The notes beneath the pieces were generated by a model. It did no database searches, was not told the DNA's origin, and saw nothing but the letters and a program-made list of their open reading frames with translations. From assembly GCA_051294375.1 (NCBI GenBank), contig CM119264.1, forward strand, positions 28,185,225-28,249,224: a DNA stretch of 64,000 nucleotides, read 5' to 3'. This DNA is from Paraspadella gotoi. Its lineage: Eukaryota > Chaetognatha. Shown here piece by piece: positions 48,597 through 59,376 of this stretch; the stretch's first letter is position 1; the number at the start of each line of letters is the position of its first letter. The position numbers were made by a program, and so were the translations under genes.

Positions 48597-48790
48597 ACTT
48601 TAATGATTAGGGAAGCCAGATATGTGAGTGAATACAACGAGACTTCAAGAGTTCTTGATGAAAGCTTGCTGAACCTACCTGACCTGTATGTCCTTATCTT
48701 AAGAGTGATGGAGACCTTAAACCACCAAGCCTGCTCCAAAGTAGGGGCAAGATAACTTATTTATTTAATACTTATTTAATAAAATAGAAA
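48597..48790 (-). repeat. Interspersed repeat family R1 in intron 14, block C
   Basis: Reverse-strand R1 with indels; same intron position as in blocks A and E. Confidence 0.6.
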
Positions 48791-48952
48791 TAAATATTTG
48801 GTTAGGGTTAAAGATTAAGCTGAAATTTAGTCACAATATTTGGTAAAGATTATGGCGTTAAAATTAGGTTTAGACAAAAGGATATGGTAATATATCAATA
48901 ATAGTTCTCTAGGTAAGCTAACGGTAATCTTACTGCTTTTCCTTCCATCGCG

Positions 48953-49301
48953 AAAAAACAAGAGCATGCACACTAATGGACTTTCGAGAGTCCCTCCCAG
49001 AGGGCGTCGACGACTCCAGAGGCGGATCCCCAAGACGGTCCGTCGACGCCTCCACGCCCCCTACGATCTCGTACGCTCCGCGACGACCTCCACCTACGGA
49101 CAACGGCCGCCGTCGGTCCACCTCTTCTTCTTCCTCGGTTCCGTACGGGCCGAGAACGGCTCCGACCCGCACGACACCCGGATCCGCAAAGGGGCGAACT
49201 CGCCTTTACGAGACGCTGAAGAAGCGCGCGGAGGGTTGCTTGACCGAGGCCATGTATCACGCAGCAGAGAACGGACACGTCGACATTACCGTATGAGAAT
49301 G
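48953..49301 (+). pseudogene. BTBD11-like: Exon 15, block C copy
   Basis: Contains GGACTTTCGAGAG, GGCGTCGACGACTCCAGAGG and GTATCACGCAGCAGAGAACG; frame broken. Confidence 0.8.
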
Positions 49302-49430
49302 GTACGTTTTTGATTGATGATTGATTGATTGATTGATTGATGATTGATTGATTTGATTGAATTTTGATTGATTGATGAGTTTGATTGATTTGATTGATTT
49401 TGATTGATGATTGATTGATAAATCCTTCAG

Positions 49431-49534
49431 GCGCGTTCTTGAGCCGTTTCTCTGACCTCCGACTCCTCGTCCTACGAGAGAAGAAGGAGGTCGGTCATAC
49501 AGATTCTTCTCTCGGATTTGTCGTCGATGGTGAG
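49431..49534 (+). pseudogene. BTBD11-like: Exon 16, block C copy
   Basis: After AATCCTTCAG; retains CTACGAGAGAAGAAGGAGG and GTCGGTCATACAGATTCTTC; donor GAG|GTAGGT. Confidence 0.8.
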
Positions 49535-49804
49535 GTAGGTCTCTCTCTCTCTCTCCCTCAACCCACCTCTATTAATACACCCCTCTCTCACACTCTCTCT
49601 CTCTCTCACTCTCTCTCTTTCTCTCTCTCTCTCTCTCTTCTCCTTCCTCTTTCTCTCTCTCTCTCTTTTCTCTCTCTCTCCGCTCCTCTCTCTTCTCCTC
49701 TCTCTCTCTCTCTTCTTCTCTCTTCTCTCTCTTTCTCTTCCTCTCCCTTCTCTCTCTCTCTCCTCCTCTCTCCTTCTCTTCCCCCACCCTCTATCTAATA
49801 ACCC

Positions 49805-49849
<45 letters not shown>

Positions 49850-49906
49850 CCCCTCTTGCCTCTCTCTCCTCTCTCCACCCCTCTTATTCTAATTAACCCC
49901 TCTCTC

Positions 49907-49937
<31 letters not shown>

Positions 49938-49983
49938 TCCTCTCTTTCTCTCTCTCTTTCTCTCTCTCTTCCTCTCCCTCCAG

Positions 49984-50192
49984 CCTCCTCGTCTTCAAAT
50001 TCGGACGACTTCTCCAACCGGAATTCGCCAAGTCTCTTCCTCTTCTCTTTCGACATATTTCGTCAGTCGGAAGAACAACGAGCCTTTGACGAGGAGAGTT
50101 GGCGCCATCTTCAAGAGATGCTTTTGCGAGGCGACGGAGCCCCGACGAGTGACATCTCCCCGTGCGGCGGATACACTCCACCGGGCTAGATT
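49984..50192 (+). pseudogene. BTBD11-like: Exon 17, block C copy
   Basis: Acceptor CCCTCCAG|CCTCCTCGTC intact; core GTCAGTCGGAAGAACAACG present; frame broken near the end. Confidence 0.8.
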
Positions 50193-52178
50193 CCGCGTCA
50201 GGGAATTTTCTGGGGAAGAAGGAGCCCTGTGACTTCATTTGGGAATGAAAAAAAAGAAGAGTGGTTGATTTTTAGCGATTTTACATTTCCGTTTTGGCCT
50301 TATATTTCCCAAAGCGCTCCATTTACGAACGTTAAACTTGTTTGCATTAGGTTAATTTTTTTAAATAAAAATGTACCGTTGGAAGGATAAGGTTAGCAAA
50401 TTCGAGAATCTAGTGGAAATTGCTGCCGTAAGGTAGATGTCAGAGAGTTAGAAGATTTAAAATTAGCGTTAAGGGTTAGAGATTTAGAGGGTTAGAGAGA
50501 GTTCGGGGGTTAAGGTTAGCATTAAAAGGTTAGTGCGATTTAATGGCAATTACCGAGATTTCGAAGTTTACATTCAAAATTTTGGAAAAAATATAGTGGT
50601 AAAGGTTTAAATAGATATTTTGTTGTCCTAATATGCTTTTTTCATGTTGCGTTAGAAATTAAGATGAAGAAATAATTCTGTAAATTTTTTGTTCTTCAAA
50701 AACAATGGATTTTTGATAAAATGATTATGTTTCCACTTTTCTTTGGGAAAGTACTTCACTCAGCCCGACGATATTAAAAAAATCGATAATTTCAATAACC
50801 GATAATTGTTTACTACAATCTGAAAAGGAGATATAATGATGAGAACGAGATGACGTAACGAAGTCAAAGATAGGAGAAGAATGAGTTAAACGAGATTCTT
50901 CAACAAGATGAAATCAAGAAGCTGAGTTATGAATATCAAACTATCAAACAATTGCATTAACGAGTGAGTACCGTTTTTATTTAATCATTTTTAATCTAGA
51001 TCAAAATCGTTGTATCTCAAAAATACAAAAAACTACTACACAATTATATCTTCTCTCACAAAACTCAAAAAGGTCAACAAATATTTCGAAGATTAAAAAA
51101 TTTAAAGTTCCGGGATTAAGAGACTGACCTCGAAACATATTATGCTAACTAAATATCGATGATGTTTAAAGAAACGAAGGGCTCTATCAATCAACTTGCA
51201 TAATTAGACATCACATACCAACAACGCCAAAATGGAGGTACAAATTCAGAAGGCTGAGCTCCTGCCCGCTTGCCCACGAAAAATGTTCTATTCACCCTGA
51301 AACATTGATGCATTCTTACGCCCGTGTTTATTACTCGGTTTTAATTATAATATAAATAAATGAAACTATCTGAAAGAGTCCAGGTCTAACAACGCAAAAA
51401 GCCCAATCCAATCTGCAGTATTTTTTATGAATTTTTTATTAGTGAATGATCGAAAAATTAATAGAAGAGACATTTGTTAAATCTTCACTTGTACTCATTG
51501 AAGATAAAAACACATACTTTTAAACTTTAACCCTGATCTTATAACTGGAACGCGTTTTATCCCAAGAATGTCTCTCTAATCATTTTTTATCCAAAATATC
51601 GTTTTAGATTTCAGTCTAATCAAATATTTTAAGTCAAATATTATATTTGCATGTCCTTTAGGCTGCCACTCCAACGATTCTAGTATAGAATTCACTGTAG
51701 TCTCCAATTATCTTTACCATCTAATTTAACTGCAAGATTTTGTCTTCTCTTATGACTGGCAAGAAACCAACAGTATAACAAGATTAATTGGTTTAATTCT
51801 CCCCTTCTAATATCCCTTACCCCGTGTTTTTAACTTCTTACCCGTGAGGAATTTTTAACAATCAGATTGAAAACAACTAAGTATTTAATAAGTGTGCTGA
51901 CCATTTACTTAATAATTTGTTTATTTACCAGATATTAAAAAAGTGATTTAAAACAGAGAAATGTGTACAATCACTAAATACATTAAGACTTCTTTTTGCT
52001 TGTGCATTGACTGTGACTATGGAATGTATTCTCGATGGTATAGCGTCTAATACATGCAAAGATAAGCCATGTTATGCTGAATGACCTTTCCTCCTTAAAC
52101 ATTAATCCTAAATTTCCCAAAAATTTCTCGCCCCCCAGCCCCCGCCCCCACCCCCACCGACTTCCTCCTCCACTACAG
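50193..52178. other. Intron 17 (block C) before the BTB exon
   Basis: AT-rich sequence with a TTAGAGGGTTAG-like patch near 50,480-50,560. The whole stretch re-appears reversed at 53,500-55,210, as described for the fold-back. Confidence 0.75.
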
Positions 52179-52410
52179 ACATCGAATACGTTGAATTCGA
52201 ATGACTAAATCCGACGGAATGTCCGAAATCCTCAGTCCTCGAGTCGAAAAGAGTCGAAGGATCTTACTTACGCTTCAACCGAAATCAGAGTACCCGTCGA
52301 AACGCCTCCGAACCAGGATTCAAGACAGTCTCGCTTGCTCACGCTTTCTCCGTGCGAAACTGAGTGAGAAACTCCGTCAGCCGATGAACAGGGGCAAGGC
52401 GTCAACCGAC
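52179..52410 (+). pseudogene. BTBD11-like: Exon 18 (BTB/POZ start), block C copy, noisy
   Basis: After CCACTACAG. Starts ACATCGAATACGTTGAATTC, corresponding to D-IEYVN. The rest is recognisable only by alignment with the reversed copy at 53,313-53,488 (GGATTCAAGACAGTCTCGC against GGGTTCAAGTCGCTGCTC). Confidence 0.65.
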
Positions 52411-53312
52411 GTTGAGGAGTGCTGCTGGTGTTGTGTTCTTGTTGTATTGTTGTGGTTCGTTATTATCATGGGTGGAGAAGTATGCGCACATGGCCACAGA
52501 GCAGACCGTCATGTTCTGCCCCGATAGTTTTGTGTATTTATTTGAGTATTAAATTATAGGCCATTGCATTATTCCATCTCCGATATCTTTTTTTTTTTCA
52601 TTTTCGAAATGGATTGATGTCTCATTGATGTTATTTTGTCTTTTTTGGGCCAAGACGAGTTTCCTATTCATGCGTAAATTTTTTTTTTTTCTTATTTATT
52701 AATTTGATTAGACTCAACTTCTCTACTTCCCCATCTTGGCTTCAATCCAAGAAAGAACATATATTCTCCCTAATACTTCATCTCATCTCGGATCGATCTG
52801 ACGGTATGGTCACAAATTTTCTTCCCCTATTTCCTTTCACTTTCTCGCCCATCTCATTCTCATCCCATCTCTTTTCAATCATTCCATCCGAACACTTTTT
52901 CCATATGCTTTTCTCATCTCTTTCTTTCCTGTTTCAACTCTTTCTCATTCAAAAACCCCCCCCCCCGGGCAACAGGGTCTGAAATTCCCATCGACATGAA
53001 GACGTTCGTACGAGAATCGAGGAAGGGCGGAGAATGGGTAAAGAGATGGGGGGAAAGTAAAAAAGATAGGAAAGAAAAAAAAGAAAAAAAAAATAGGAAA
53101 GGAAACCGTTTGGCCAAAAAAAAAAAAAGAGAATTGAAAAATTGAAAAAAAAAAAAAAAAAGATAAGGAGAAGAAAGCCAATGCGTAATAAAACCCAAAA
53201 AACAAAAAACCTAATCGCGGACAGCGGGTTCGTCTGTGGCCATGAAACTTCACCCATGATAATAACAACAACAACCAACAACAAGAACAACAACACCAGC
53301 AGCAGCTCTCAC

Positions 53313-53488
53313 CGTGCGCTGCCTGTCCCCATCGCGACGGAGTTCCTCAATCCCCAGCGGACGGAGGTGAGCAGCGACTTGAACCCTGCCGAGTGCGTTG
53401 ACAGGATGATGCGGTGAGGAAAGAAGACTCGACCTTCGACGAGGAACTGGAGTTCGGATCATGTCGGATTGTTCACGTATTCCCATGT
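53313..53488 (-). CDS. BTBD11-like: BTBD11-like gene, exon 18: start of BTB/POZ domain (reversed copy)
   Basis: On the minus strand, acceptor CCCTACAG and donor GCACG|GTGAGA. After one indel at the M of the P(D)MSEL turn it reads ELQFLVEGRVFFPHRIILST, then HSAGFKSLLTS. The family reads [37 protein letters not shown], so this is the first BTB beta strand, the H-hairpin and helix 1. It would follow exon 17 in phase 1 (KI-D). This is the only place where the BTB domain is readable; the rest of the domain is outside the window. Confidence 0.82.
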
Positions 53489-54652
53489 CTGTAGGGAGGA
53501 GGGAAGTCGAGTTCTGGGGGTGGGGGGGGTCGGGGGGGGAGAATTTTGCGAAAATGAGATTAAATGGTTAAGAGGAAAAGGTCATTTCAGCATACACAAT
53601 GCGTAATCTTTGATGTAATTAGAGCTAATACATCGAGAAATACATTATAGTCATCAGTAATCACAAAAAAAAAGAAGTTTTTATTTATAGTAAACATTCT
53701 AGTTTTCAATTCATTTTTTTTAAAATCGGTGTAAAAACAAAAATTATTAAGCTTAAATGGGTAAGCACATTTTTTTAAAGATTAGTTTTTCAATCTGAAT
53801 TTGTTTTAAAAAATTTCGTAGCGTAAAGAAGTTAAACAACGTAAGGGGATTTATTAGAAGGGGAGAATCTTAAAACCAATTAATCTTGTTACTCGTTGGC
53901 TTTCCAGTCATAACCAAAATCCTTAGTTAAATAGATGGTAAAGAAATTTAGAGCTACAGTGAATCTATACGAATTTGAAGCAGTTGCAGCCTAAACGACT
54001 GCAATAATATTGAATTTAAAATTTGATTAGCCAATCTTAAAAAAACATTTGTAAAAATGTAATAGAGAGAGACATTTGATAAAACGCGTTCAGTTATGAA
54101 GATCAGGTGTTGAAGTTTAAAAATGTTTCATTTTTCAATTGCATACAAGTTGAAATTTTAAAAATTGTCTCTCTATTACATTGTTCGAATTTCACTCAAT
54201 AAAAAAAATTTCATAAAAAAATATCAGATGGATTGCTTTTTCGTTTGACCTGCAACTCTTTCAGCATAGGTTTCTTTTATTTATATTAATAATTAAAACC
54301 GATAATAAAATGGGCGTTATAGAATGCATTTCAAAATGTTTAAAGTGAATACATTTTCGGAAATCGGCAAGGAGCTCAGCCTCTGAATTTGTACTCCATT
54401 TTGGCCTATTTTGAAGTTGAAAAATTGAATGACCCTTTTTCTTAAACATCATTATTATGCATAATAGTTCGGGTCATTTATCCCGGAACTTAATTTTTAA
54501 TCTCAATAATTTGACCTTTGTTGCGAGAGAAGAAAATTGTTATTTTGTTTTACAAACCAACGATTTTTTGATAGAAATGATAAAATAACCGGACATTGTT
54601 TCCGCACTTGTTTGTAAGTCTTCACAGCTTCGTATCTTTGTGGAAACCGTTA

Positions 54653-54688
<36 letters not shown>

Positions 54689-55213
54689 TTTCACATTGAT
54701 AACAAACTCTGTGAAAACATTTAATTCGCGGGCTGATGCAGACTTTCAAGAAAGTGGAAACCATTAATTCATTTCTATCAAAAATCCCATTGTTTAAAAA
54801 CAAAAATACAATTTCTTCTCTCAATAAAATTCCTAAACGCAACGAAAGAAAGCTATTGACACAATAATATTAACCTAAACATTTATTTTCAATTGATAAC
54901 CCAATCCCGTAATCCTAATCCCTAAAACCTTAATGCTAACCGCTGTATTTCCCCCCAAATTTCTAAAAAACCCCCTTAACTCGTAAACCCTAAATTCGGC
55001 TATATTAAATCCTAACTTTAATCACTTAGAAAATCCCTAATCTATCCCTAACCTTATCTTCCAACGTAAATTTTATTAAAAAAAATTAACCCTAATGCAA
55101 AAATTTAAGTTGAAATGGAGCGCTTTTGGAATAAGGCCAAACGGATATGTTAAATCGCCTAAAACAACCACTTTTTTTTCAGTTCCCCAAAATTCCCCTT
55201 TCCCGATCCCTCA

Positions 55214-55411
55214 CCGCGATCTAGCCGGCGGAGTGTATCCCCACGGGCGATTCTCCTGCGATGCGGCCTGTCGCCGAGCATCTCTTGAAGATGGCACGCC
55301 AACCTTCCTCGTCAAAAGCTCGTTGTTCTTCGACGACAAAACGTCAAGAGAGAAGAAGGAGAAATCTTGGCGAATTCCGGGTTGGAAATCGTCCGATTTT
55401 GAAGAGCAGAG
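55214..55411 (-). pseudogene. BTBD11-like: Exon 17, block D copy
   Basis: Reverse strand: CGTTTTGTCGTCGAAGAAC, ACGAGCTTTTGACGAGG, GGGGATACACTCCGCCGGC, then donor GCG|GTGAGG. Indels present. Confidence 0.8.
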
Positions 55412-55439
55412 GCGATGGAGAGCAGAGAGAGAAAGAAGA

Positions 55440-55448
55440 GAGAAGAGA

Positions 55449-55491
<43 letters not shown>

Positions 55492-55517
55492 AGTGAGAGA
55501 GAGGGATAGAGAGGTGG

Positions 55518-55559
<42 letters not shown>

Positions 55560-55661
55560 GAGAGATGGAGGAGTGAGAGAAGAGGGTTATTAGAGTGGAA
55601 GGGGAAAGAGGATAGAGGAGGAAGAGAGGACAGAGGGCATGAATGAGAGAGAGAGAGAGAG

Positions 55662-55707
<46 letters not shown>

Positions 55708-55760
55708 TGAGAGAGAGAAGAGTGGAGAGAGGAAGGAACGTGAGAGAGAGAGAGAGAGAC
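55440..55760. repeat. (GA)n intron 16, block D
   Basis: Reverse complement of the CT-rich intron 16. Confidence 0.9.
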
Positions 55761-55767
55761 CACCTAC

Positions 55768-55875
55768 CCTCCACGAGCGACGAAATCCGAGAGAAAGAAT
55801 CGTATGACCGACCTCCTCTTTCTCTCGTAGGCGACGAAGAGTCAGGTTCCCAAGAGCTGAAGGCTCATGGAACGC
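55768..55875 (-). pseudogene. BTBD11-like: Exon 16, block D copy
   Basis: Acceptor ATCCTTCAG|GCGTTCC, donor GGAGG|GTAGGT; a near-complete copy with a few indels and a GGAACCTGACTC variant stretch. Confidence 0.8.
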
Positions 55876-55987
55876 CTGAAGGATATATCATCACAATCAA
55901 TCATCAATCAATCAATCAACAATCAAATAATCAATCAATCAATAATCATCACAAATAATCAATCAATCAAGAATCACAAAAACGTAC

Positions 55988-56350
55988 CCATATTCCTCAA
56001 ATCCACCGTAATGTCGACTGTCCGTTCTTGCTGCGTGATACATGCGCCTCGTCATCACCCTCCCGCTGGCTGCTTTCTTAGCGTCTGTAAGCGAATGTTT
56101 CGCCCTTGCGGATCGGGTGTCCGTCGGCGTCGAGGCCGTTCTCGGCGCGATACGGACCGAGTGAAGAAGAAAGAGGGACGACGCCCGGCCGTTGCTCCGT
56201 ACGGCGTGCGAGGTCGTCGGCGGAGCGTCGAGTAACGTGAGGGGCGTGGAGGCGTGACAGGACGTCTGCGGGATCCGCCTCTGGAGTTCGTCCGACCCCT
56301 CTTGGAGGATCTCCTCGAAAGTCATTCACCGTGTGCATGCTCTTGTTTTC
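55988..56350 (-). pseudogene. BTBD11-like: Exon 15, block D copy
   Basis: Reverse strand from CATCAAG|GAAAACAAGAGC to the GTACGT donor; carries TTTCGAGGAGATCCTCC and GTACGGAGCAACGGCC. Several frame slips. Confidence 0.8.
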
Positions 56351-56534
56351 CTTGATGAAGGGGAAAGGGAAAAAAGAGTAGATTAAACGTTATTACCTAG
56401 AAACATATATTGGATATATACCATATCCTTTATGTCTAAACCTATTTTAACCCATATCTTTACCAAATACTTGACTAAATTCAGCTAATCTTAATCCACT
56501 AACCAAATATTATTTCTTTTAATTAAATAAGTAT

Positions 56535-56720
56535 TAAATAAATATTTATCTGCCCTGACTTTTGGACAGGCTTGGTGGTTTTAAGGTCTCCATCACTTTA
56601 CAGATAATGGACATAGCAGGTCAGGTCAGGTCAGCAGACTTTCATCCAAGAACTCTCTGAAGTCTACGTTTATTCATCACTATATCTGGCTTCCCTATCA
56701 TAAAGTGGAATAATGTTTTA
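56535..56720 (+). repeat. Interspersed repeat family R1, block D
   Basis: Forward-reading R1 because block D is reversed: TTTTGGACAGGCTTGGTGG, AAGGTCTCCATCACTTTAC, GGACATAGCAGGTCAGGTC, GTTTATTCA. Confidence 0.7.
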
Positions 56721-56807
56721 AAAGAAAGATTCAATTGTTATGAAAATTCTGAATTAGCTTAAATCGGGTCACTTCGGAAAATATGGCCCTTAAATTTTCC
56801 CGGTTAC

Positions 56808-56929
56808 TTGAGGCATTCTTGCGCATGTATTTGAGGTGTTAGGTGGGAATAGGTGTGTTGTTGAAACCGAACGTCGTCCCATTTCGTCGGAGTAGAACTG
56901 CGATCGAGAGCTTGAGACGAATTCGTCCC
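56808..56929 (-). pseudogene. BTBD11-like: Exon 14, block D copy
   Basis: Reverse strand GGGACGAATTCGTCTCAAGC to CCTCAA|GTAACC; a few indels. Confidence 0.8.
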
Positions 56930-57608
56930 CTGATCCCGAAAATAGACAGATATGATCACGTGTAAGGATTGTTTCGTTGTATCCTTATCACTCCCCACCT
57001 CATGAACCCGAATACTTTAAAATAGATAATTTATTAATATATCTTACCCTATCGATTGCGAGTAGTCCAAGTTTATGTCGATGGAAGACATCGGTTCGTA
57101 AGCTTATGTTTACTCGAACTCGCTTGGGGCTACCACAGGGGCGCGTGCTTCCTCTTCGAGGAGATTTCGGATAAACCTGGTTTTGGCTAAACACAAGGCC
57201 ATGATATTTCTATAAAAAATGCTTTAGGCTTAGAGCTGAAAGGGAAAACATAGTAATAATAAACACGATTCAAATAAATAATACTACGCATCGGTTTGTA
57301 TTTGAGTGTTTTGAGATTGTCCACAATATTGATCAGACGCGTGACCGTGAGGTATTGAGCCGGAACGTCACGGTTGGTGAACGAGCTACTTGAGCTAAGC
57401 TGAGTTTTCACCAAGCCTAGCTGGAGGCAATTTTAGGATTCGCCACCATGCACTCTTTATAGTTATTATCATCATAACTTTCTCGCGTGGAGCTGCATTC
57501 TAAATAACAACGGCGAGTCCAGAATTTGGAACTCTTTTTTCAATTCTCTCTTTTCACCTTTGATTTCTCTTTCCATCTCTCATTCTCTTCAATCTCCACT
57601 GATGTCAC

Positions 57609-57643
<35 letters not shown>

Positions 57644-57666
57644 TCTCTCCTCTCTCTCTTCCATCT

Positions 57667-57698
<32 letters not shown>

Positions 57699-57709
57699 TT
57701 GCTCTCCAC

Positions 57710-57925
57710 TCGCCTATTCCGCCAACCATCTCCCTCCAAAGAGAAACGTTGGCCCGACTTCTTCTTCTCCCTTCCTTCTCTCCGCGTTGTGGACGAGGAA
57801 GTGATGGGATGTCGCGCCATTCCGTGGCGGCGGCGGCCGGAAGATGGCGTTGGCTGCCCGAGGAATGGGCCATCCAAATCCCGAGGAGGAGGAAGAGGCA
57901 GCTAAATGCGAGGGTAGAGGAGGAG
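57710..57925 (-). pseudogene. BTBD11-like: Exon 13, block D copy
   Basis: Reverse strand keeps GGATGGCCCATTCCTCGG, CATCACTTCCTCGTCCACAA and TTCTCTTTGGAGGGAGATG; frame broken. Followed by GCGAGTGGAGAG, giving another reading of the donor region. Confidence 0.75.
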
Positions 57926-58027
57926 TCGTGGTTTTATTATTATTATTATTATTATGATTCTGATTATTTTAACCTTTATCAGTAAGCGGGAGGAAGAAAA
58001 ATAATTTAGGTCATATTAGATTACACA

Positions 58028-58109
58028 GGTAGTGTGGCCGAGTGGTCTAAGGCGCTGGTTTTAGGCACCAGTCTCTCTGTAGTCGTGGGTTCGAATCCCA
58101 CCACTGCCA
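58028..58109 (+). tRNA. tRNA-Leu(UAG), late member of the intron-10 array
   Basis: 82 bases, acceptor GGTAGTG/CACTGCC, A-box TGGCCGAGTGG, anticodon stem CTGGT/ACCAG around TTTAGGC, so anticodon TAG rather than the AAG of the other units. T-loop TTCGAAT. The spacer has the array's ATCAGTAAGCGGGAGGAAG theme. All stems pair; likely functional. Confidence 0.9.
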
Positions 58110-58203
58110 TTATTGTTGTTATTTTTTGAACCCTGTGGAAGGAAAAAATGATTATAGGTCTCTCTTTAGTAGAAAAATATTTTAGATCATTTTATATAAC
58201 ACA

Positions 58204-58285
58204 GGACGTGTGGTCGACTGGTCCAAGGCCCTTGTTTAAGGCTCCAGTCTCTCTAGAGGCGTGGGTTCGAATCCTACCACTCCTA
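58204..58285 (+). pseudogene. tRNA-Leu pseudogene, array 3' end
   Basis: GGACGTGTGGTCGACTGGTC ... CCTTGTTTAAGGCTCCAG ... GGTTCGAATCCTACCACTCC. The B-box is perfect, but D-arm, anticodon and acceptor stems have lost several pairs. Because block E is otherwise clean, this is true decay and not read noise. Confidence 0.8.
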
Positions 58286-58368
58286 TGTTTTTGGATTGTT
58301 TTAATCATTATCAGTAAGTGGGAGCAAGAAAAAAAATTAGGTCATCCTTTATGTCCCAGGAAGTGTGG

Positions 58369-58440
58369 CCGAGAAGTTTAAGACCATGGTTTAAGGTACC
58401 ATACTCTCCTAAGGAGTGAATTCTTATCCCACCTCAGCCA
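58369..58440 (+). pseudogene. Highly decayed tRNA-Leu relic, last array unit
   Basis: GGAAGTGTGGCCGAGAAG, GGTTTAAGGTACCAT and ATCCCACCTCAGCCA remain. B-box and D-arm are destroyed. Confidence 0.65.
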
Positions 58441-58559
58441 TGTTTTGTGATTTTTTGACACTTATCAGTTAGTGGGAAGGATATTTTAAGTATAAATATT
58501 TAAAGTTGGTTATCACCACTCTTTGTGTAGGCGTAGTTTTTCTTTTTTTCTACCTGCAG

Positions 58560-58669
58560 GTGCACGATTTGACTCGCGGGTGCCATCGACATCCAACATC
58601 CTTCCCTGCATCCGGGGATGGACGGCGCTGCATTTCGCTACAGCATTCGATCACCTTCATGTCGTCCAG
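58560..58669 (+). CDS. BTBD11-like: BTBD11-like gene, exon 11: ankyrin repeat (clean)
   Basis: Acceptor ACCTGCAG, donor GTCCAG|GTGATT. It enters in phase 1 and leaves in phase 0. With the G of exon 10 it gives EAGARFDSR, matching DAGADLN, then a short variable part and GWTALHFATAFDHLHVVQ, matching HWTALTFAVLHGHIPVVQ, a canonical ankyrin repeat. The stretch before GWTAL may hide a compensating frame error, because another frame reads DIQHPSLHPG, closer to the family's PSVHPE. Confidence 0.9.
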
Positions 58670-58927
58670 GTGATTCTTTCTCCACCGATGAAGTAATGGC
58701 ATGGTTAAATTGGTTATGCAATAGATTTTCGCAAGAAGAATAAATTACGCATTAATATGTCTAATTATCTATGCTTTGTGAAGATTAAAACACTCGAACG
58801 GAAACCAGAAATATATATACACTTCATATATATACTAAATTTAGTAAAATAAATGAATAAACAATGAAATAGATAAATGAATAAATTAAATAAAAATTAA
58901 ACAAAAGAGCATCCACCCTTCTTTCAG

Positions 58928-59150
58928 CTCCTCCTCGATCGAGGGGTCGACGTCGAAGGCTTCCCCTCAGCCACGCCCTCTTCCGCCTTCGACCTCATCG
59001 CTCAACTCGTCGGCGATTCCGGCGCCGACTCGCGTCCCGCCGAGACGACGCCGCGCGTGGAGACGCCGCTCCTCCTGGCGGCGGCCGCCGGAAACAAAGA
59101 CACAGTGGCGGCGTTGATGGCGAAAGGCGCGGATCCGTTCTTGGCGTTGG
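58928..59150 (+). CDS. BTBD11-like: BTBD11-like gene, exon 12: ankyrin repeats
   Basis: Acceptor TCTTTCAG, donor GTTGG|GTGAGG, 74 codons plus one base. Begins LLLDRGVDVEG (family LLLDAGAKVEG). After a linker with a SGADSRPAETTP stretch, longer than in vertebrate proteins, comes ETPLLLAAAAGNKDTVAALM and KGADPFLAL, matching [27 protein letters not shown]. No errors seen. Blocks A, C and F carry damaged copies. Confidence 0.93.
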
Positions 59151-59376
59151 GTGAGGACAGAGGAGAGAGAAAGGAGGAGAAAGGGGGAAGGGGTGAAAGA
59201 ACGTAGTTGTCGATAGTCTTGATATTTATCTTTATCTTCATATCTATCAAAAATTGAAGTCACATTTAAAAATGTAAGAAAGAGAGAAAAGCAACAGAGA
59301 GAAAGAAAGAGACAAAGGAAACAAAGAAGAAACAAAGCACGTCTAACTCTTTCTCATCAACAACTCTCTTTGCGGT

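Larger units (their letters stand above)
39835..52830 (+). other. Assembly block C: noisy re-telling of exons 7-18
   Basis: Restarts at the intron-6 position equivalent to 27,755 and proceeds through exons 7-12 and 14-18. It has dense one-base indels, a 25-N gap at 44,241-44,265 and a heavily diverged section at 46.9-47.6 kb. It ends at the centre of the fold-back. Confidence 0.85.
52830..57934 (-). other. Assembly block D: reverse-complement arm of a fold-back
   Basis: Reads backward through exon 18, intron 17, exons 17, 16, 15 and 14, intron 13 and exon 13. Paired landmarks on the two arms sum to a near-constant value: 51,655 with 53,985, 50,640 with 54,840, 52,200 with 53,475, placing the centre at about 52.74-52.84 kb. 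The arms carry independent indels. A palindrome this long with independent noise is characteristic of a long read that passed over both strands of one molecule. Confidence 0.88.

Noticed and set aside
27755-50300. A genuine tandem family of ankyrin/BTB genes
   Set aside because: Copies differ by random one-base indels equally in introns, exons and tRNAs, joins are abrupt within tRNAs or at 25-N gaps, and one copy is a fold-back.
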